DNA of 64,000 nucleotides from assembly GCF_947172395.1 (NCBI RefSeq), contig NC_069099.1, positions 15,195,740-15,259,739 of the forward strand, in the 5' to 3' direction. The position numbers and the translations under genes were made by a program. Positions 1-10,812 of the stretch are shown here, piece after piece. The first letter of the stretch is position 1, and each line of letters starts with the position of its first letter. A model generated the notes under the pieces. It had not been told where the DNA came from. It searched no databases and saw only the letters and a list, made by a program, of their open reading frames with translations. This DNA comes from Bicyclus anynana. Its lineage: Eukaryota > Arthropoda > Insecta > Lepidoptera > Nymphalidae.

Positions 1-585
1 CGCGTCATGACGTGACCAAGAGATATATGGATTAATTTTTATATAAATAGATTAAAAAAAATATACATTAAATTCCTTTAATATCCGTATGTTACGCAAG
101 TTATTATATTGAAGGCCAATCTCAATTTCAAGTAGCAAATTAATTGGAAATGTTCTATTAAAAAGACCATCTTACAAAACGGAGAGGTTCTCCTAAATAA
201 CCGAAATAAACTGAAGGCTGTGGAGCCTAAGGCTAAGTAAAGAGGGAATATAATTACCTAAATAAACAAAGGGCCTTCTACATTTCATTTTTGTAAGGAT
301 CAGGAACAGGAAGGACAGATTGGGGATATTACTTGTAATTAAATTTAAGAAAAAGATAAATTTGCCCATGGCATTGCACGTGTTTCAAAGATTTCGTTAC
401 CTAGAGAGCAATTAAATAAAAAATCAACACCATCAATTTTATCATCAGCATCACAGGGAAAAACGTGATAATATTTATATTAATAAAGATACATGTTTAA
501 AACTTGGCACCGTTAATAGTTAATTTATTGTATTTTTATTTTACGTTACATATTGAAATTTTTCGATTTATTAAGCCTTACATAG
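1..585. other. AT-rich sequence with no recognised feature
   Basis: No coding region, tRNA-like head or terminal repeat was recognised. The sequence is AT-rich with a short CATCATCAGCATCAC run near 440. It may be intronic or intergenic. Confidence 0.5.
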
Positions 586-589
586 ACTG

Positions 590-912
590 TGATATAGCCT
601 AGTGGTTATGAGCTCTGCCTCCGATTCCGGAGCGTGTAGGTTCGAATTCGGTCCGAGGCATGCTCCTTCAACTTTTCACTTGTGTGCATTTTAAAAAATT
701 ATTTATTTAATAATTTATTTATTTATTTATTAAGGAAAATCTACCGTTAATACATTAAAATTGAAACATGTGATAAATTAAATATCACATGTTTCAAACG
801 GTGAAGGAAAACGTCGTGAGGAAACCTGCATACCAGAGAATTTTTCTAATTCTCTGCGTTGTGAACTCTGCCAATCCGCATTGGGCCAGCCTCGAGCTCA
901 GTAGTGAGCCTT
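590..912 (+). mobile_element. SINE-A (tRNA-derived, Metulj-like), diverged copy
   Basis: This is the first of about 16 copies of a ~300 bp tRNA-derived SINE. The family has a tRNA-like head with an A-box-like TAGCCCAGTGG and a B-box-like GGTTCGAATCC. It then has a conserved body (TCAAACGGTGAAGGAAAACA) and ends in TGAGCCGAATATGGGTTGA followed by TGA repeats. In this copy an ATTT-rich stretch interrupts the body near 700-775 and the tail is lost. The name Metulj-like is a guess from the known class of lepidopteran SINEs. It depends on a LINE partner for movement. Confidence 0.8.
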
Positions 913-2595
913 CCATACGTTCTACGTATTTATCCGTACGTAGCCGTACGTAAAGTTCTACGTTCTACTCCATAAAATTTTACACATCTAACTAATGCGT
1001 ATTTATCAACACTCGTCAATCAATATTCTACCTCCTTTTTTTGATTAAAATGAAACCCCCTAATCGCTTGTTTTCATGATATTTTATTTCTCAGTAATAA
1101 ACAATGCTATCAATATATTTACCACCCATGGAAAATATTTTCAGTCTTCTTTTACAATTAAAAAAATTATAGAATTTTTTTTAATATTAGATTTGTCGTG
1201 AATTGAATGTAGGTCCTCGCAAATCGACAAGGGGGAGTTAGCAATGATAGATGACGGACACCACAATAGCGCGACATCGCTACACGGACGCGTCGTTTAT
1301 CAAACCTGTCCGTCTTGGTCGAGTGAATGTGGTCTAGTGTATCATTGTCGGAAACTTAGATAAAAAACATAGACACTGAAGAAATTATGAAAGATATTTA
1401 GCTATATGTAACAGCTTAATGTAATCACATCATTTTATGTTTTAAATAGAGCGAGGTTGCTTTTTACGAAGAATATTAATATTAGTCAATAAATGGTAAA
1501 TATTTGAGCTCCGATTAGCGTAGCCATATTTTTTTTTTTGCCAAGTCGGGATTCAGTGAAAAAAGGATTCTTTCGTCGAAAGCAGGACATCGTAAACACG
1601 TATAATGTTTAATTTTCGTTTACGTTCATATTACGTTTACGTGACATAAGATAGCAAAAATCCATAGAAAATGTATTTGAATATATGAAATATAAAAAAA
1701 TATGATATTTATAATCAGATTAACCTTATCGTTAAATAGTTGAGTCTTATACGTTTTTAGAAATTTCTGAAATCACATGGTGACTTATTTCCGAAAAGCG
1801 GGACAGACGCGTGGAACATTTAATTTTGAGTTAAAAATCGGGACGTCCTTCCAAAATCGGGACGTCTGAGGACTTATTCTAAGTCAGTTCATTTTTGCAT
1901 TTATGAAGTGCACACAAAATAATAATTTATTTTGTAATGATCACTGTCGGAATGTTTATGATAATGTAATTAACATCTATATCATTCTATTTAACGTAAC
2001 AGTATACCTTAAAAAAAGGTAGAGGTCTTCAAAATCCCGTCTATGCTTTAATATCACTGAAATGCCGAAATAACCCTTAAACAAAGGGTAATAAAGGCTA
2101 CTGCTATAACATGATCAAATATTTCTCTGTTCTCTGCACCATTAATGTATCTCATTATCGGATGACATGTTTACCTGGAAGCCAAAAGGATCGCAGCCCC
2201 TCCTTTTGTGGAGAAGACACAGACACGAGGTATTAGTCCTCAGGGTCCAAAACAATGCAGAGGTGCGAAAATGCGCGTCAATTTTTGATCTCAAACCTGG
2301 AACGGTTAAAGTTGTAACTACGTAAGAAAATTTAAAATTTTACTAGAAAAACACTTGCACGAGTATGTAATGCAAGTGTTTTAGTAATAAGAAGCTATGC
2401 CCCGTGGTTTCACTACGGTACAGCAGTTTTTTTTAATTATCTACCGTGTCTTCAACTAGGCACGTCGCTCAATGCATATAGAACCAATTTTTCCTTTCAA
2501 AAAGAATAAAACAATACTTCTACGAAAATAATACATTCATTGAATTTCGACTTTGTTTTTGCCTACATCATGCTTAAGTATAATGGTTTTATTAA
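913..2595. other. Unassigned AT-rich stretch
   Basis: No gene was found. Between 905 and 960 there are overlapping small palindromes built on TACGTA. Between about 1540 and 1870 a CGGGAC motif recurs several times, and ATCGGGACGTC occurs twice within 30 bases near 1840-1865. This is probably a decayed repeat of unknown class. Confidence 0.4.
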
Positions 2596-2945
2596 CCCCC
2601 GAAGCAAAAAGAGGGGTGTTATAAATCTCTGTTTGTCAGTCTGTCTGTGGCACCATAGCTCCCGAACGGATGAAGCGATATCAATTTAATTTTTTTTTAT
2701 TAAAGTGACTTATGTCCGAGTGTTCTTAGACATGTTTGATGAAAATCAGTTAATCCATTTAAAACTTTTGGGGGGTTACAGTGGGGTAGAATAACTGAAT
2801 GTCTGCAAATACTCGTTATACTCGAGTGGGGTCTCAAATAAAAGCGCACTGAAGGAGAATATTGATGACTTGATCGACAGTGTAATTAATAATATTATCA
2901 TGACCTTCGGTGGACTTTCAAAATTTTCAATTTTATTAGTTTTAA
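2596..2945 (+). mobile_element. Interspersed repeat E (~340 bp), copy 1
   Basis: The segment begins AACCCCCGAAGCAAAAAGAG and contains a CTGTGGCACCATAGCTCCCG block. It matches, in reverse complement, the segment at 9567-9895, and both include the CACCATAGCTCCCGAACGG core and the closing CTTCGG(T/G)GGA part. The class is unknown. Such repeats are frequent in lepidopteran DNA. Confidence 0.65.
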
Positions 2946-3119
2946 TATTTTTACCAAGAAATTCTGAGTATACATTCGTAGTTAGAAAGTTGGTGGTCAA
3001 AAACTGCGCGATGTGCATCGTCACCATGACTCTCGTCAGTATGACTTTCGTTGAAATTTGTTTCTATCTCTCTTTACAGTATCCTGTTAGACAAAGAGAT
3101 ATATAGATGAATTCGAAAC

Positions 3120-3250
3120 TCACCTTGTGGAGTGAAATTGAAAATTGAAAAATTCTTTCAGTATTAGATAACCCATCTATTGAGGAAGGCTAAAGGCTAT
3201 ATATTATCCCCTATTATATTCCCTACGGGAATAATATATAGCCAAATATA
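3120..3250 (+). mobile_element. Helitron-like fragment
   Basis: This has the internal blocks of the Helitron-like family: AAAAATTCTTTCAGTATTAG, then GAGGAAGGCTA and the TATATATTATCCC-CTACGGGAA part. Both ends are missing. Confidence 0.6.
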
Positions 3251-3299
3251 TTCGTATAAGGGAAGTAAAAGAAGGAATCTATGGAGGCTTTGTAAAGTC

Positions 3300-3615
3300 G
3301 TTTAAAAGGTAGAATTATTTAATACTTAGAAACAGTTTTGTGATGAAATTACGTGAAATTGGTCCACGGATTTGTGTAAAATAATTCTCAGTAAGCATTA
3401 CTTTAATTAGACTGCCACGTTTAAGATTTCGTTTCAAGGAAATTATTTATCTTTGAACTTTTTTTCAATCTTGTTTTAATTGAATTAAATATATTTTAAT
3501 GTTGTCTGTTTACGAAAAAGCTATGATTAAAGAACGAATTATTTTTTAATAAGTTGTTATTTTGAAGTTTGGTTTACTATTCCAAATAGTAAAATTTAAA
3601 ATTAAAACTATTTTA
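3300..3615. other. AT-rich spacer
   Basis: Nothing was recognised here beyond AT-rich sequence. Confidence 0.4.
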
Positions 3616-3619
3616 TTTT

Positions 3620-3790
3620 AAGTAGAGCTCCAATAACTCAACGGTAAGAGCGGTCGGACTCATCACTGAGTAGTGGTGGTTCGATCCCTGCCCCGTTGGT
3701 CTTTTGTCGTACCCACTTATAATACAGTCTTTCCCGACTAGTTGGAGGGGAATGGGAATATTGGTCATATTTGAAAAATATGGCAATTAT
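3620..3790 (+). mobile_element. SINE-F (tRNA-derived)
   Basis: The tRNA-like head has an A-box-like AACTCAACGGTAAGAGCGG and a B-box GGTTCGATCCC, and is followed by TTTTGTCGTACCCACTTATA and a GTTGGAGGGGAATGGGAATA body. A second copy lies in reverse at 52730-52830, where the same CCCACT and CCCCGTTGGTC blocks recur. The extra body after the tRNA-like head shows it is a SINE and not a functional tRNA gene. Confidence 0.7.
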
Positions 3791-3930
3791 TCTTTAAAAA
3801 AATGTAGCCCTATTTTACAAGCACTTTTGAAATGCCAAGTCTACTATCGGTTTGGAAGATTCGTCTTTGTAACATTTATTTATTAAGACATTTAGAGAAG
3901 CTCTGATGGTTAGCGATTATGAAGCGATTA

Positions 3931-4110
3931 TCTCTACTAATATTATAAAGCTTAAGAGTTTGCCTGTTTGCTTGTTTGAACGCCCTAATTTTAAGAAATA
4001 CTGGTCCGATTTGAAAAATTATTTCAGTGTTAGATAGCTAATTTATCGAGAAAGGCTATATAATATCCACGTATTCTTAGGGGATCGGAAGCCACGCGGC
4101 GTCAGCTAGT
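3931..4110 (+). mobile_element. Helitron-like non-autonomous element, near full length
   Basis: The element starts TCTCTACTAATATTATAAAG and ends GCCACGCGGCGTCAGCTAGT. A 5' TC, a 3' CTAG and a short GC-rich hairpin just inside the 3' end are the hallmarks of Helitrons. The middle has the GATTTGAAAAATT and GTGTTAGATAGC blocks shared by many copies in this window. No Rep/helicase reading frame is present, so it is non-autonomous. Assignment to Helitrons is inferred from the ends. Confidence 0.65.
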
Positions 4111-4113
4111 TTT

Positions 4114-5106
4114 AAATATACAGTGTGTTATAGGAAATACCGTCCGGCCTTTAAGGGTGTACTTAGGTATCGTGTATACATTATTTTTATGCAGTCCTTA
4201 TTTTTAAAGAAATACATTTTTTTCCCTGCACGAAATTAACATAAAAAAATACAAAATTATAAAAACTTACATGGCAACACAAAGGTTAAGATAGGTTAAT
4301 TATTAGTAGGCATTTCACAGAGTAAAAACGCCGCCATCTATGTTTTGTGCTGCGTTTACACGTTTCTATTCAAAGCGGTATTGAATGGGCAAGTAAACAC
4401 ACAAGTACACACAACAAGGTGATGGGTTTGTCAAGGTGCTTTATCATCTTGTGCTATGTACAAGCATGCATGCGTGCTTGCATAACTGGCGTGTTGTGAT
4501 GTGTGTAAACACGAAAAGTTAATTTACGCAGATGGACGATGGCAGATGAATTAATGGTTAGTGGATCATTTTCCACTTCTTGAACATACATTAGACCAGA
4601 AACTATCCCTTTTACTCTGAAACACAGTAATAGCTCTGTCGCAAATAGATCTACTACTACTAATTTAAGTCTGTATTTTGGGCGAGTGGCGCAAGCAAAC
4701 TAAACACAGCATTACAGACATTGCACGTGTCGGCGGCGGCACGCGGCGGCGCGGTGTTTCAAAAACAGTGGGCGCCGAAAACGATGATACCTACTACCTA
4801 CCCTTTACGATATGCGGCGCGGTATTGTCAAAAGGCTTTCTATTTTGTCGACTTTTGTGCCACAGGTGTGTAGGTAGGAGGTAATACTCTAGATTACGTA
4901 CCATAATTGATAGTACAGTGTTGTCACTTTTTAAATTTTCCAAGTTTTGGGACAATTTATGTTTAAAATTAGAAACTTTATTATCACGTTAAAAATGCTT
5001 AATTATTGAATAATATTTTTTTAAATATTTTTTCTGTTTATAATATTATAATGCTTACACGCACATTTTGGATCGGACGGTATTTTTAAAACACGCTGTA
5101 TATTTT
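4114..5106. mobile_element. 993 bp element with terminal inverted repeats
   Basis: The left end AAATATACAGTGTGTTATAG is matched on the opposite strand at the right end by AAATATACAGCGTGTTTTAA. The similarity continues into ATACCGTCCG on both sides. The core includes a GC-rich run at 4720-4760 and a small palindrome around 4460-4480 (GCATGCATGCGTGC). No transposase was found; the longest frame inside is 68 codons and unlike any family I know. It sits four bases after a Helitron-like 3' end. Confidence 0.65.
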
Positions 5107-6175
5107 TTTACGTTGTGGTTTATCGGTGTAAAAGGGTACATGTCATATCTTTGTGAGTATCAGAACGATGAGCCATTCCGATTAAGGGTTAAGGATTAAG
5201 GGTTCGAGCAATTCCGGTTAAGGGTTAAGCTAAGTATAAAATAGCCTTTAGCGACCTTAACTCAGGAACTCGCAATCCGTAGCCATATAGACTAACTGGA
5301 CAAATGAGGCAAAGAGGCATATTAGGACAAAAATGGGAGCGACGCAATCATCTCACGTCTGTTCGCTGAGGCAGTTCGATATTAACTGTGGCGTTCTCGT
5401 CTTGCGTAATGAAATTGGAGGGTAGTTCAAATATAAGTTCCTTTGACAAGTGAAGTGAATACTTATACTTTGTTCAATAAAAGGCATCTTTTATAATACA
5501 CCCTGAATATACATTGTACATGTAAAATATATTGGCAATATTATTTGTTATTTTTTTTATACAACCGGACGCCTCGTGATGTCATTTGTGTAATACCCGT
5601 TCCAGTGGGTATACGGGGACAAACTATAGCCTATACTACTCTCTGATAAAGTAGCTTTGCATTGGTAAAACAATGTTTAAAATCAGTGCACATGAAAGCG
5701 TAACAAACAAACGGTACATTAGCATTTTATTATATTGTTGTTCGATTGTTTTACGTACCTTTTACATACCAAAGCTTAGAAAGTTCAAAATTTAAACTCC
5801 TACGAAACATTCTTTATTCAAAAGTCCTTTATGCAAAACCATTATGTTTTGTGTATTCGCTGAAGTGGTATTAGAATGGAAAACGAGAGTCCCAAAAATT
5901 ACATGAACAAACAATTCAAAAACGCACTGTTTGGTATCAACGAAGCGAAAAATTGTCGAATAAACTTTGTCAAACACAATGGACCCAACCGACAATGGTC
6001 GTATGGAACTCCTGCCCTTTCGGACACTTGACATATCAGTGGGCGCATACCCCAAAATGACATCGCAGACTGTTTTTAACGCCGCAAATGGTGCGACTAA
6101 GTTCGCAAACAATTGTCAATGAAGTAGGGTAAGAAAGCTTAAGCCATATCCCCTAAGGATACCTACGTACAACGG
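5107..6175. other. Unassigned stretch
   Basis: A short tandem of TTAAGGGTTAAG-like words lies at 5175-5230. An ACACCCTGAATATACA word near 5500 resembles the end of the preceding inverted-repeat element. An open frame of 106 codons on the minus strand at 5792-6112 shows no recognisable domain. Nothing here can be called a gene. Confidence 0.4.
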
Positions 6176-6179
6176 ACAA

Positions 6180-6290
6180 CCACAAATGGACAAGCCCAGG
6201 AAAGAAGAAGAAGAAGATCCCCTAATGATAGGAAGGCCTATATCCTGTAGTGGACGTCCATCGGCTGATATGATGATGATGATGATATTT
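6180..6290 (+). mobile_element. RTE-type LINE 3' end fragment
   Basis: It ends GTAGTGGACGTCCATCGGCT followed by GAT and TGA repeats. This is the common 3' terminus of the RTE-like LINE seen in better form at 43615-44075 and 57442-57730. Only the last ~100 bases remain. Confidence 0.65.
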
Positions 6291-6299
6291 AAACGATAA

Positions 6300-6850
6300 A
6301 TGATAATTCTATTTTATTAATAATGAGTAATCGTAATTTAAACATAATATTAATAAGTTATTCATGCAAGCAGTAGATCAAGTGTCATTGCTACGAGATG
6401 CTGACGTCGCAGTAGTGGTTATCGTAAACTGCGGCTCCTGTGGTAGTCTGTAATAAAATGTAGGTATTTTGTGGAACACTCGCGTATACCCAATAAACGG
6501 GTAAAAGCTAGCGAAAGTTATTGAATTGAAATTCCCCTTTTGTATGCTAATAGAGGGTAAAATACATTTAGTAGTATAATGCCTTTGTGTTCAGTTTTAA
6601 ATTACTAGTATAATGTATATAGTTTGTTAAAATAGTTGTTTATTCTAAGAATAATACGCCAATAGACGATTATGCCGGCGTCCGCTAGTATATATAATAA
6701 ATCAAGCCAAAATGGCATGCGGAAAAGAATTATATCTTTGCAACTGATTATTTTTCAACAATTATTCCAAAGCAGGATTATTGTCGTGCGAAAAGAAAAT
6801 TGTTGCATAGTGAAAAACTATTTTTTGTCATCTATAGTACCACAAAAGCG
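6300..6850. other. AT-rich spacer
   Basis: No gene was recognised. The words around 6655-6690 (AATAGACGATTATGCCGGCG, TCCGCTAGTATAT) may be the scrap of a Helitron-like 3' end. Confidence 0.35.
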
Positions 6851-6857
6851 TTATAAA

Positions 6858-7450
6858 GAGTTCCCTTAACTGTCCCTCGTCTTTAAAACCAGACCATTAT
6901 GACAGTCACAACACATCTAAATGTAAAGTTCTCATCAATACAAGTTCACCAAGCCTAAACACAAGGTAGCTACTAAAAACCATTGAGCAGTTCCCTTAAT
7001 TGTCCCTCGTCTGCATCACCAGACCCCTAATGACATTCACAACTCATCTAGACGTAACATTCTCATCGACACAAACTAATTAAGTCCAAACACAAGGTAA
7101 CTGCAGTAAATCAATAAAGAGTTCCCTCTTCTGTCCTTCGGCTCCATTGTCAGATTGACACCAGACCTTAATTGAATTGTAGTGCTTTAAAATATTTAAT
7201 GAAAACATTAACAAACACTCTAGTAGTCCCTATAATATTCGAAAGTTCTCCTCGATTTCTTCAGGATCTCACCATCAGATCCTGACAAGATTATTATGGA
7301 ACCAACTGAAAACTATACCCTCTCAAACGAAAAAAGAATTTTTCAAATCAATTTAGGCGTTTTTGAGTGATCGTAATAGTAAGTCAACATACATTAAAAA
7401 AAAGATTCAAAGATTCCGCAAATTGATAACCTCCTCCTTTTTTGAATTCA
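6858..7450 (+). repeat. Diverged ~130 bp tandem repeat, about four units
   Basis: Units start near 6858, 6988, 7119 and 7243, giving periods of about 130, 131 and 124 bases. Each starts with an AGTTCCCT-like word and then has TGTCCCTCGTCT, CCAGACC, TTCTCATC and AACACAAGGTA. The fourth unit leads into a CCCTCTCAAACGAAAAAAGAA stretch and ends with AACCTCCTCCTTTTTTG, the reverse of the 'repeat E2' motif seen elsewhere. This may be the internal array of one longer element. Confidence 0.7.
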
Positions 7451-7732
7451 GTTAAAAATTAAATTTAAAAATCATGTATTTTTCAAATTTATCAAACGTC
7501 AAAAACGCTGTCGTCTTGTTAACTAATATTTTGGTCAAACGCTCCGTTTGTAAGGGATTTGTTATAGTGACGTCATGAAACAGTTGAAACAGACCATCAC
7601 GGCCGACAGGCGTTTTGGCTCGTATTGTCAAAAAAATATTCAAAACTAAAATTTCCATGTAACCACGTTTCAAAAAAATATATAAAATAATATTGGATAG
7701 AAGCAGGCGTTACTTTGCGGAAGTTCATCATG

Positions 7733-7950
7733 ATTATATAATGATTTATTAATTTTGCTATCATCCGCGAAAAGTCGACGAACCCATGCGACTTTGCAAT
7801 TGCATGTTGTAGAGTCAACATCTCCTGAGGATGCTCCGGTTTCGGGGTGAAACGTACGTATAGAGTATTTTGTCGGACCTGGGTGACGTTGTCGCATGGG
7901 TTCGTCGGCTTTTCGCGGATGATAGCAAAATAAATAAATCATTATATAAT
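7733..7950. mobile_element. 60 bp inverted repeat with hammerhead-like loop (Penelope-like remnant?)
   Basis: Bases 7733-7792 and 7891-7950 are reverse complements over 60 bases with two mismatches. The 98-base loop holds a hammerhead-ribozyme-like core: CTGAGGA at 7825-7831, a GCTCC/GGGGT stem, and GAAAC at 7849-7853 followed by GTACGTATAGAG. Very small hammerhead variants are known in Penelope-like retroelements, often with palindromic ACGTACGT-type stem III. One extra U after the core and a two-base insertion near the cleavage site suggest decay. No reverse transcriptase is present. The structure is seen; the assignment is inference. Confidence 0.5.
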
Positions 7951-8394
7951 ATAAAATAATGTTTTTTCAATCTTGTAGAATGATAATGGACTATTTAAGA
8001 ACATTTAAAAAAAGTGTCAACTAGCCTATTATGAATAAATATTTTGTTCCTGGGCCCAATGACTATTACAATTCCATAGATACACAGTTAAGGCCGTGAA
8101 GCTTTCTAATTCGAATTTTTTCTCACCCTCCTTAAATCAACCTGCCCCCCCCTCCCAAGCTGATGACGCAGTATATAAGGGGTACATCTGCCCACGACGT
8201 CGGGAAGATTCATTGCAAAAACTTAATGATTAATCACTTTCCACTTTTCACCGTCCTTTCTAAAGACACGCATTGCGTAACCAACTGTGCTGCGTAAGTG
8301 AAGTGTTTGAGGGGAATTGTTCGGCTTTAAAAATGACATGCTTGTGGTTTCATTCCGTTCAAAAGTTTCAGAAAGTATTTTTTTCTCTACAAGT

Positions 8395-8520
8395 AAGCCT
8401 TTGACTAGTCTCAGTCTTACCTGATGGTGTGTGAGCCTCAAGTGATGATGCAATCTAAAATAAGCGGGCTAACTTGCTAGGTTGAAAATCCAAACCCCTT
8501 TCAGTTTCTACACGACATAC
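8395..8520 (-). mobile_element. SINE-B 3' fragment
   Basis: This is the reverse complement of the SINE-B tail: CCTGATGGT, GATGATGCAATCTAA, GCGGGCTAACTTG and TTTCTACACGACAT. It is diverged and has no tRNA-like head. Confidence 0.65.
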
Positions 8521-8559
8521 CAGAAGTTACTTATTATAGGTTAGGTACTTATAATCTAG

Positions 8560-8955
8560 TTGATTATAAATAATTTAAAAAAATTATTATAATTTGTTTT
8601 ACTTTTTTTATTTCCAGCATACTTTTTATTCCGAAATTCCTATACGAATGTTACACCGGTATACAGGCGAGGCAATTTCTTTTTTTTTAATTTTACAAAA
8701 ATATTAAAAATTGGTTAACTTCCTTAGAGAAATTCCCCGTAATGCGTTTCCATAAGACAAAGTGTGTACCGAACATTCCGCGCCATTGTTTAGCGTGAAA
8801 GCCTTTTGAGGAGGCTTCGCGGCCGTACACAGTAGGTACACGCTCACAATACTCGCTTTGTTTTCTTTGCGGCCTTTCTCCTTTAATAATGCGGTTAATG
8901 CTTGAGTGCAACTCATGTGATTTTTCTGGTTTAATTTACTACAATTTTTTTCTAA
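8560..8955. other. AT-rich spacer
   Basis: Two overlapping open frames of about 70 codons on the minus strand (8693-8916) have no recognisable domain. No gene call is made. Confidence 0.4.
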
Positions 8956-8956
8956 T

Positions 8957-9175
8957 CATCATCATCATCTCCTTACCCTTATCCCACTTAAGTGGGGTCG
9001 GAAAAATATGTCAATCTTTTCCATTCGTCTCTATTACTTGTCAACTCATCATCCACTCCTTTTACACACATGTCCTCTTTCACACAATCCAACCATCTTT
9101 TCTTTGGCCTTCCTCTCCTCTTATGACCTTCCACTTGCACATTCAACATTCACGAAAACAAATTTCGGAATATTG
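8957..9175 (-). repeat. Interspersed repeat K
   Basis: It begins with an ATC/TCA microsatellite and contains TTTGGCCTTCCTCTCCTCT. The same string TTGGCCTTCCTCTCCTCT recurs at about 56518-56536 in a similar T- and C-rich context. Probably the 3' part of an unidentified retroelement on the minus strand. Confidence 0.5.
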
Positions 9176-9189
9176 ACTATTGTAAAAGA

Positions 9190-9556
9190 CCAGTATTATA
9201 TACGTGAAATTTTGGATGGATGTTTGTTTGTATGTTTGTTACTCTTTACTGAAGCGATTTGGCTGAAATTTGCAATGGAAATAGGTTTTACTCTGGATTA
9301 ACACATAATTATGCTATTTTTTATCCCGAAAAAATCCATGGCTTCCCGAAATTTGCGAAAACTGATGATTTTGATGATATGAATGTTTGTTACTCTTTCA
9401 CGTCTCCAAAACCGAATTAGCTGAAATTTGGTATTGAGATATATTATAGCATGGAATAACACATTGGCTACTTTTCATCCCCGAAAAATCAATGGTTCCC
9501 GAGGGATTTGTGAAAAACTAAATTCCACGCAGACGAAGTCGCGGGCGTCCGCTAGT
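9190..9556 (+). mobile_element. Helitron-like element (long form)
   Basis: It runs from CCAGTATTATATACGTGAAA to GAAGTCGCGGGCGTCCGCTAGTA. Two internal blocks of GTTTGTTACTCTTT-CTGAAATTT-GGATTAACACAT make an imperfect internal duplication. The CCGCTAGTA end is shared with the copy at 38440-38616 and, in reverse, with copies at 19196 and 29753. Confidence 0.6.
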
Positions 9557-9566
9557 ATTTGATATT

Positions 9567-9895
9567 ATAACTTAAAATTGAAAATTTTGAAAATCCCCCG
9601 AAGGTCAGGAAGTTATTAATTATGCTCTAAATCAAGTCATCAAGTCATAATATATTTCGGTGCGCTTTAATTTAGGTCTCCACTCGAGTATATTCGGTTA
9701 TTCTTCCCCATTTCCACCCCCACATCTTTTAAACAGCTCAACAAACATGTCTATAAGAACACTCGCACATAAGTCACCTTTAATAAAAAAAAAAAATAAT
9801 TCGCTTCACCGTTCGGGAGCTATGGTGCCACAGACAGACAGACAGACAGACACGTCAAATTTATAACACCCCTCCGTTTGCGTCGGGGGTTAATA
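9567..9895 (-). mobile_element. Interspersed repeat E, copy 2
   Basis: Reverse complement of the segment at 2596-2945. It includes TCGGGAGCTATGGTGCCACA and a GACA microsatellite at 9834-9852 that is expanded relative to the first copy. Confidence 0.65.
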
Positions 9896-9949
9896 AAGAG
9901 GTAAAGTTTGTGATGTTGTAGGGGGTAGTCATAATTATATATAATTTTT

Positions 9950-10073
9950 TTTATAACTAGAAAGCTACGTCTAGCTAAGTTACGTCTACGTTATAGGCTA
10001 TATTTTTATCCTCGTATATCGTGAGAACGGGATCTACGCAGGTGAAATTGCGGGAAATCAGCTAGTTGATTAA
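9950..10073 (+). mobile_element. Helitron-like 3' fragment
   Basis: It holds TATATTTTTATCCTCG, GAACGGGATCTACGCAGGTG and ends AAATCAGCTAGT. The 5' part is missing. Confidence 0.55.
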
Positions 10074-10450
10074 TAAACCTGAATTCCAAAATTCAGTTTT
10101 GTAGCCTTAGTAATTTTGGCTCTGCGTTGATAAAGTCAGTCAATAACTAAGTCAGAATTATGAGTTTTACGTTTATTTTAAGAAGTGTCTTTTCCTTGTT
10201 TCAAATAAAAAAAATATACGGACTAACAAATATTTTATTCTAATTGTTATGCGTTGTCGGAGTTACCTGCAAAACTAACTGTAACTAAGTATGGCCATAA
10301 CATTATGCAGGTTGAAGGAGTTTCATTAGATTACTTCAGTTCACGTAAAGACATTTTCTGCGAGAAATCTTTTGTAGTGTTAAAGATAAGCTTCCAACAT
10401 TGCATATATTATTTATAATTGCGCCGCTTTTGTGTAAGTGTTAATAAAAA

Positions 10451-10605
10451 GAGCCGTGATAGCCCAGTGGATATGAACTCTGCCTCCGATTCCGGAGGAT
10501 GTGGGTTGGAATCCGATCGGGGGCATGCACCTTCAACTTTTTCAGTTGTGTGTGAGGAGACTCGAGCTCAGCAGTGAGCCGAATATGGGTTGATAATGAT
10601 GATGA
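10451..10605 (+). mobile_element. SINE-A with internal deletion
   Basis: The tRNA-like head (GAGCCGTGATAGCCCAGTGG) runs to AACTTTTTCAGTTGTGTG and then jumps directly to the tail GAGACTCGAGCTCAGCAGTG and TGA repeats. About 150 bases of the body are missing. Confidence 0.8.
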
Positions 10606-10774
10606 ATGATGAATCGTAGTGGTGAAACTGTCGATATCGATCAATATGCAATCAGTTTTGATGCACTAGTGCCTTATCTCTAGTATAATATATCATAGCT
10701 AGTCTGTACACCTTACCCAATATTATTTTAAATTAAATTCCCCAACATTATTTCATATTAAATTATAATAATAC

Positions 10775-10812
10775 TAGCGGACGCCCGCGACTTCGTCCGC
10801 GTAAAAATCGAT
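10775..10812 (-). mobile_element. Helitron-like 3' end scrap
   Basis: ACTAGCGGACGCCCGCGACT followed by TCGTCCGCG is the reverse complement of the Helitron-like 3' end. The rest is absent. Confidence 0.5.

Noticed and set aside
5792..6112. 106-codon minus-strand frame
   Set aside because: No domain recognised and no splice or start context. The length is expected by chance in a window of this size.
6858..7300. CRISPR-like array
   Set aside because: Units of ~130 bases are diverged along their full length with no conserved-repeat/unique-spacer alternation, in a eukaryotic context.
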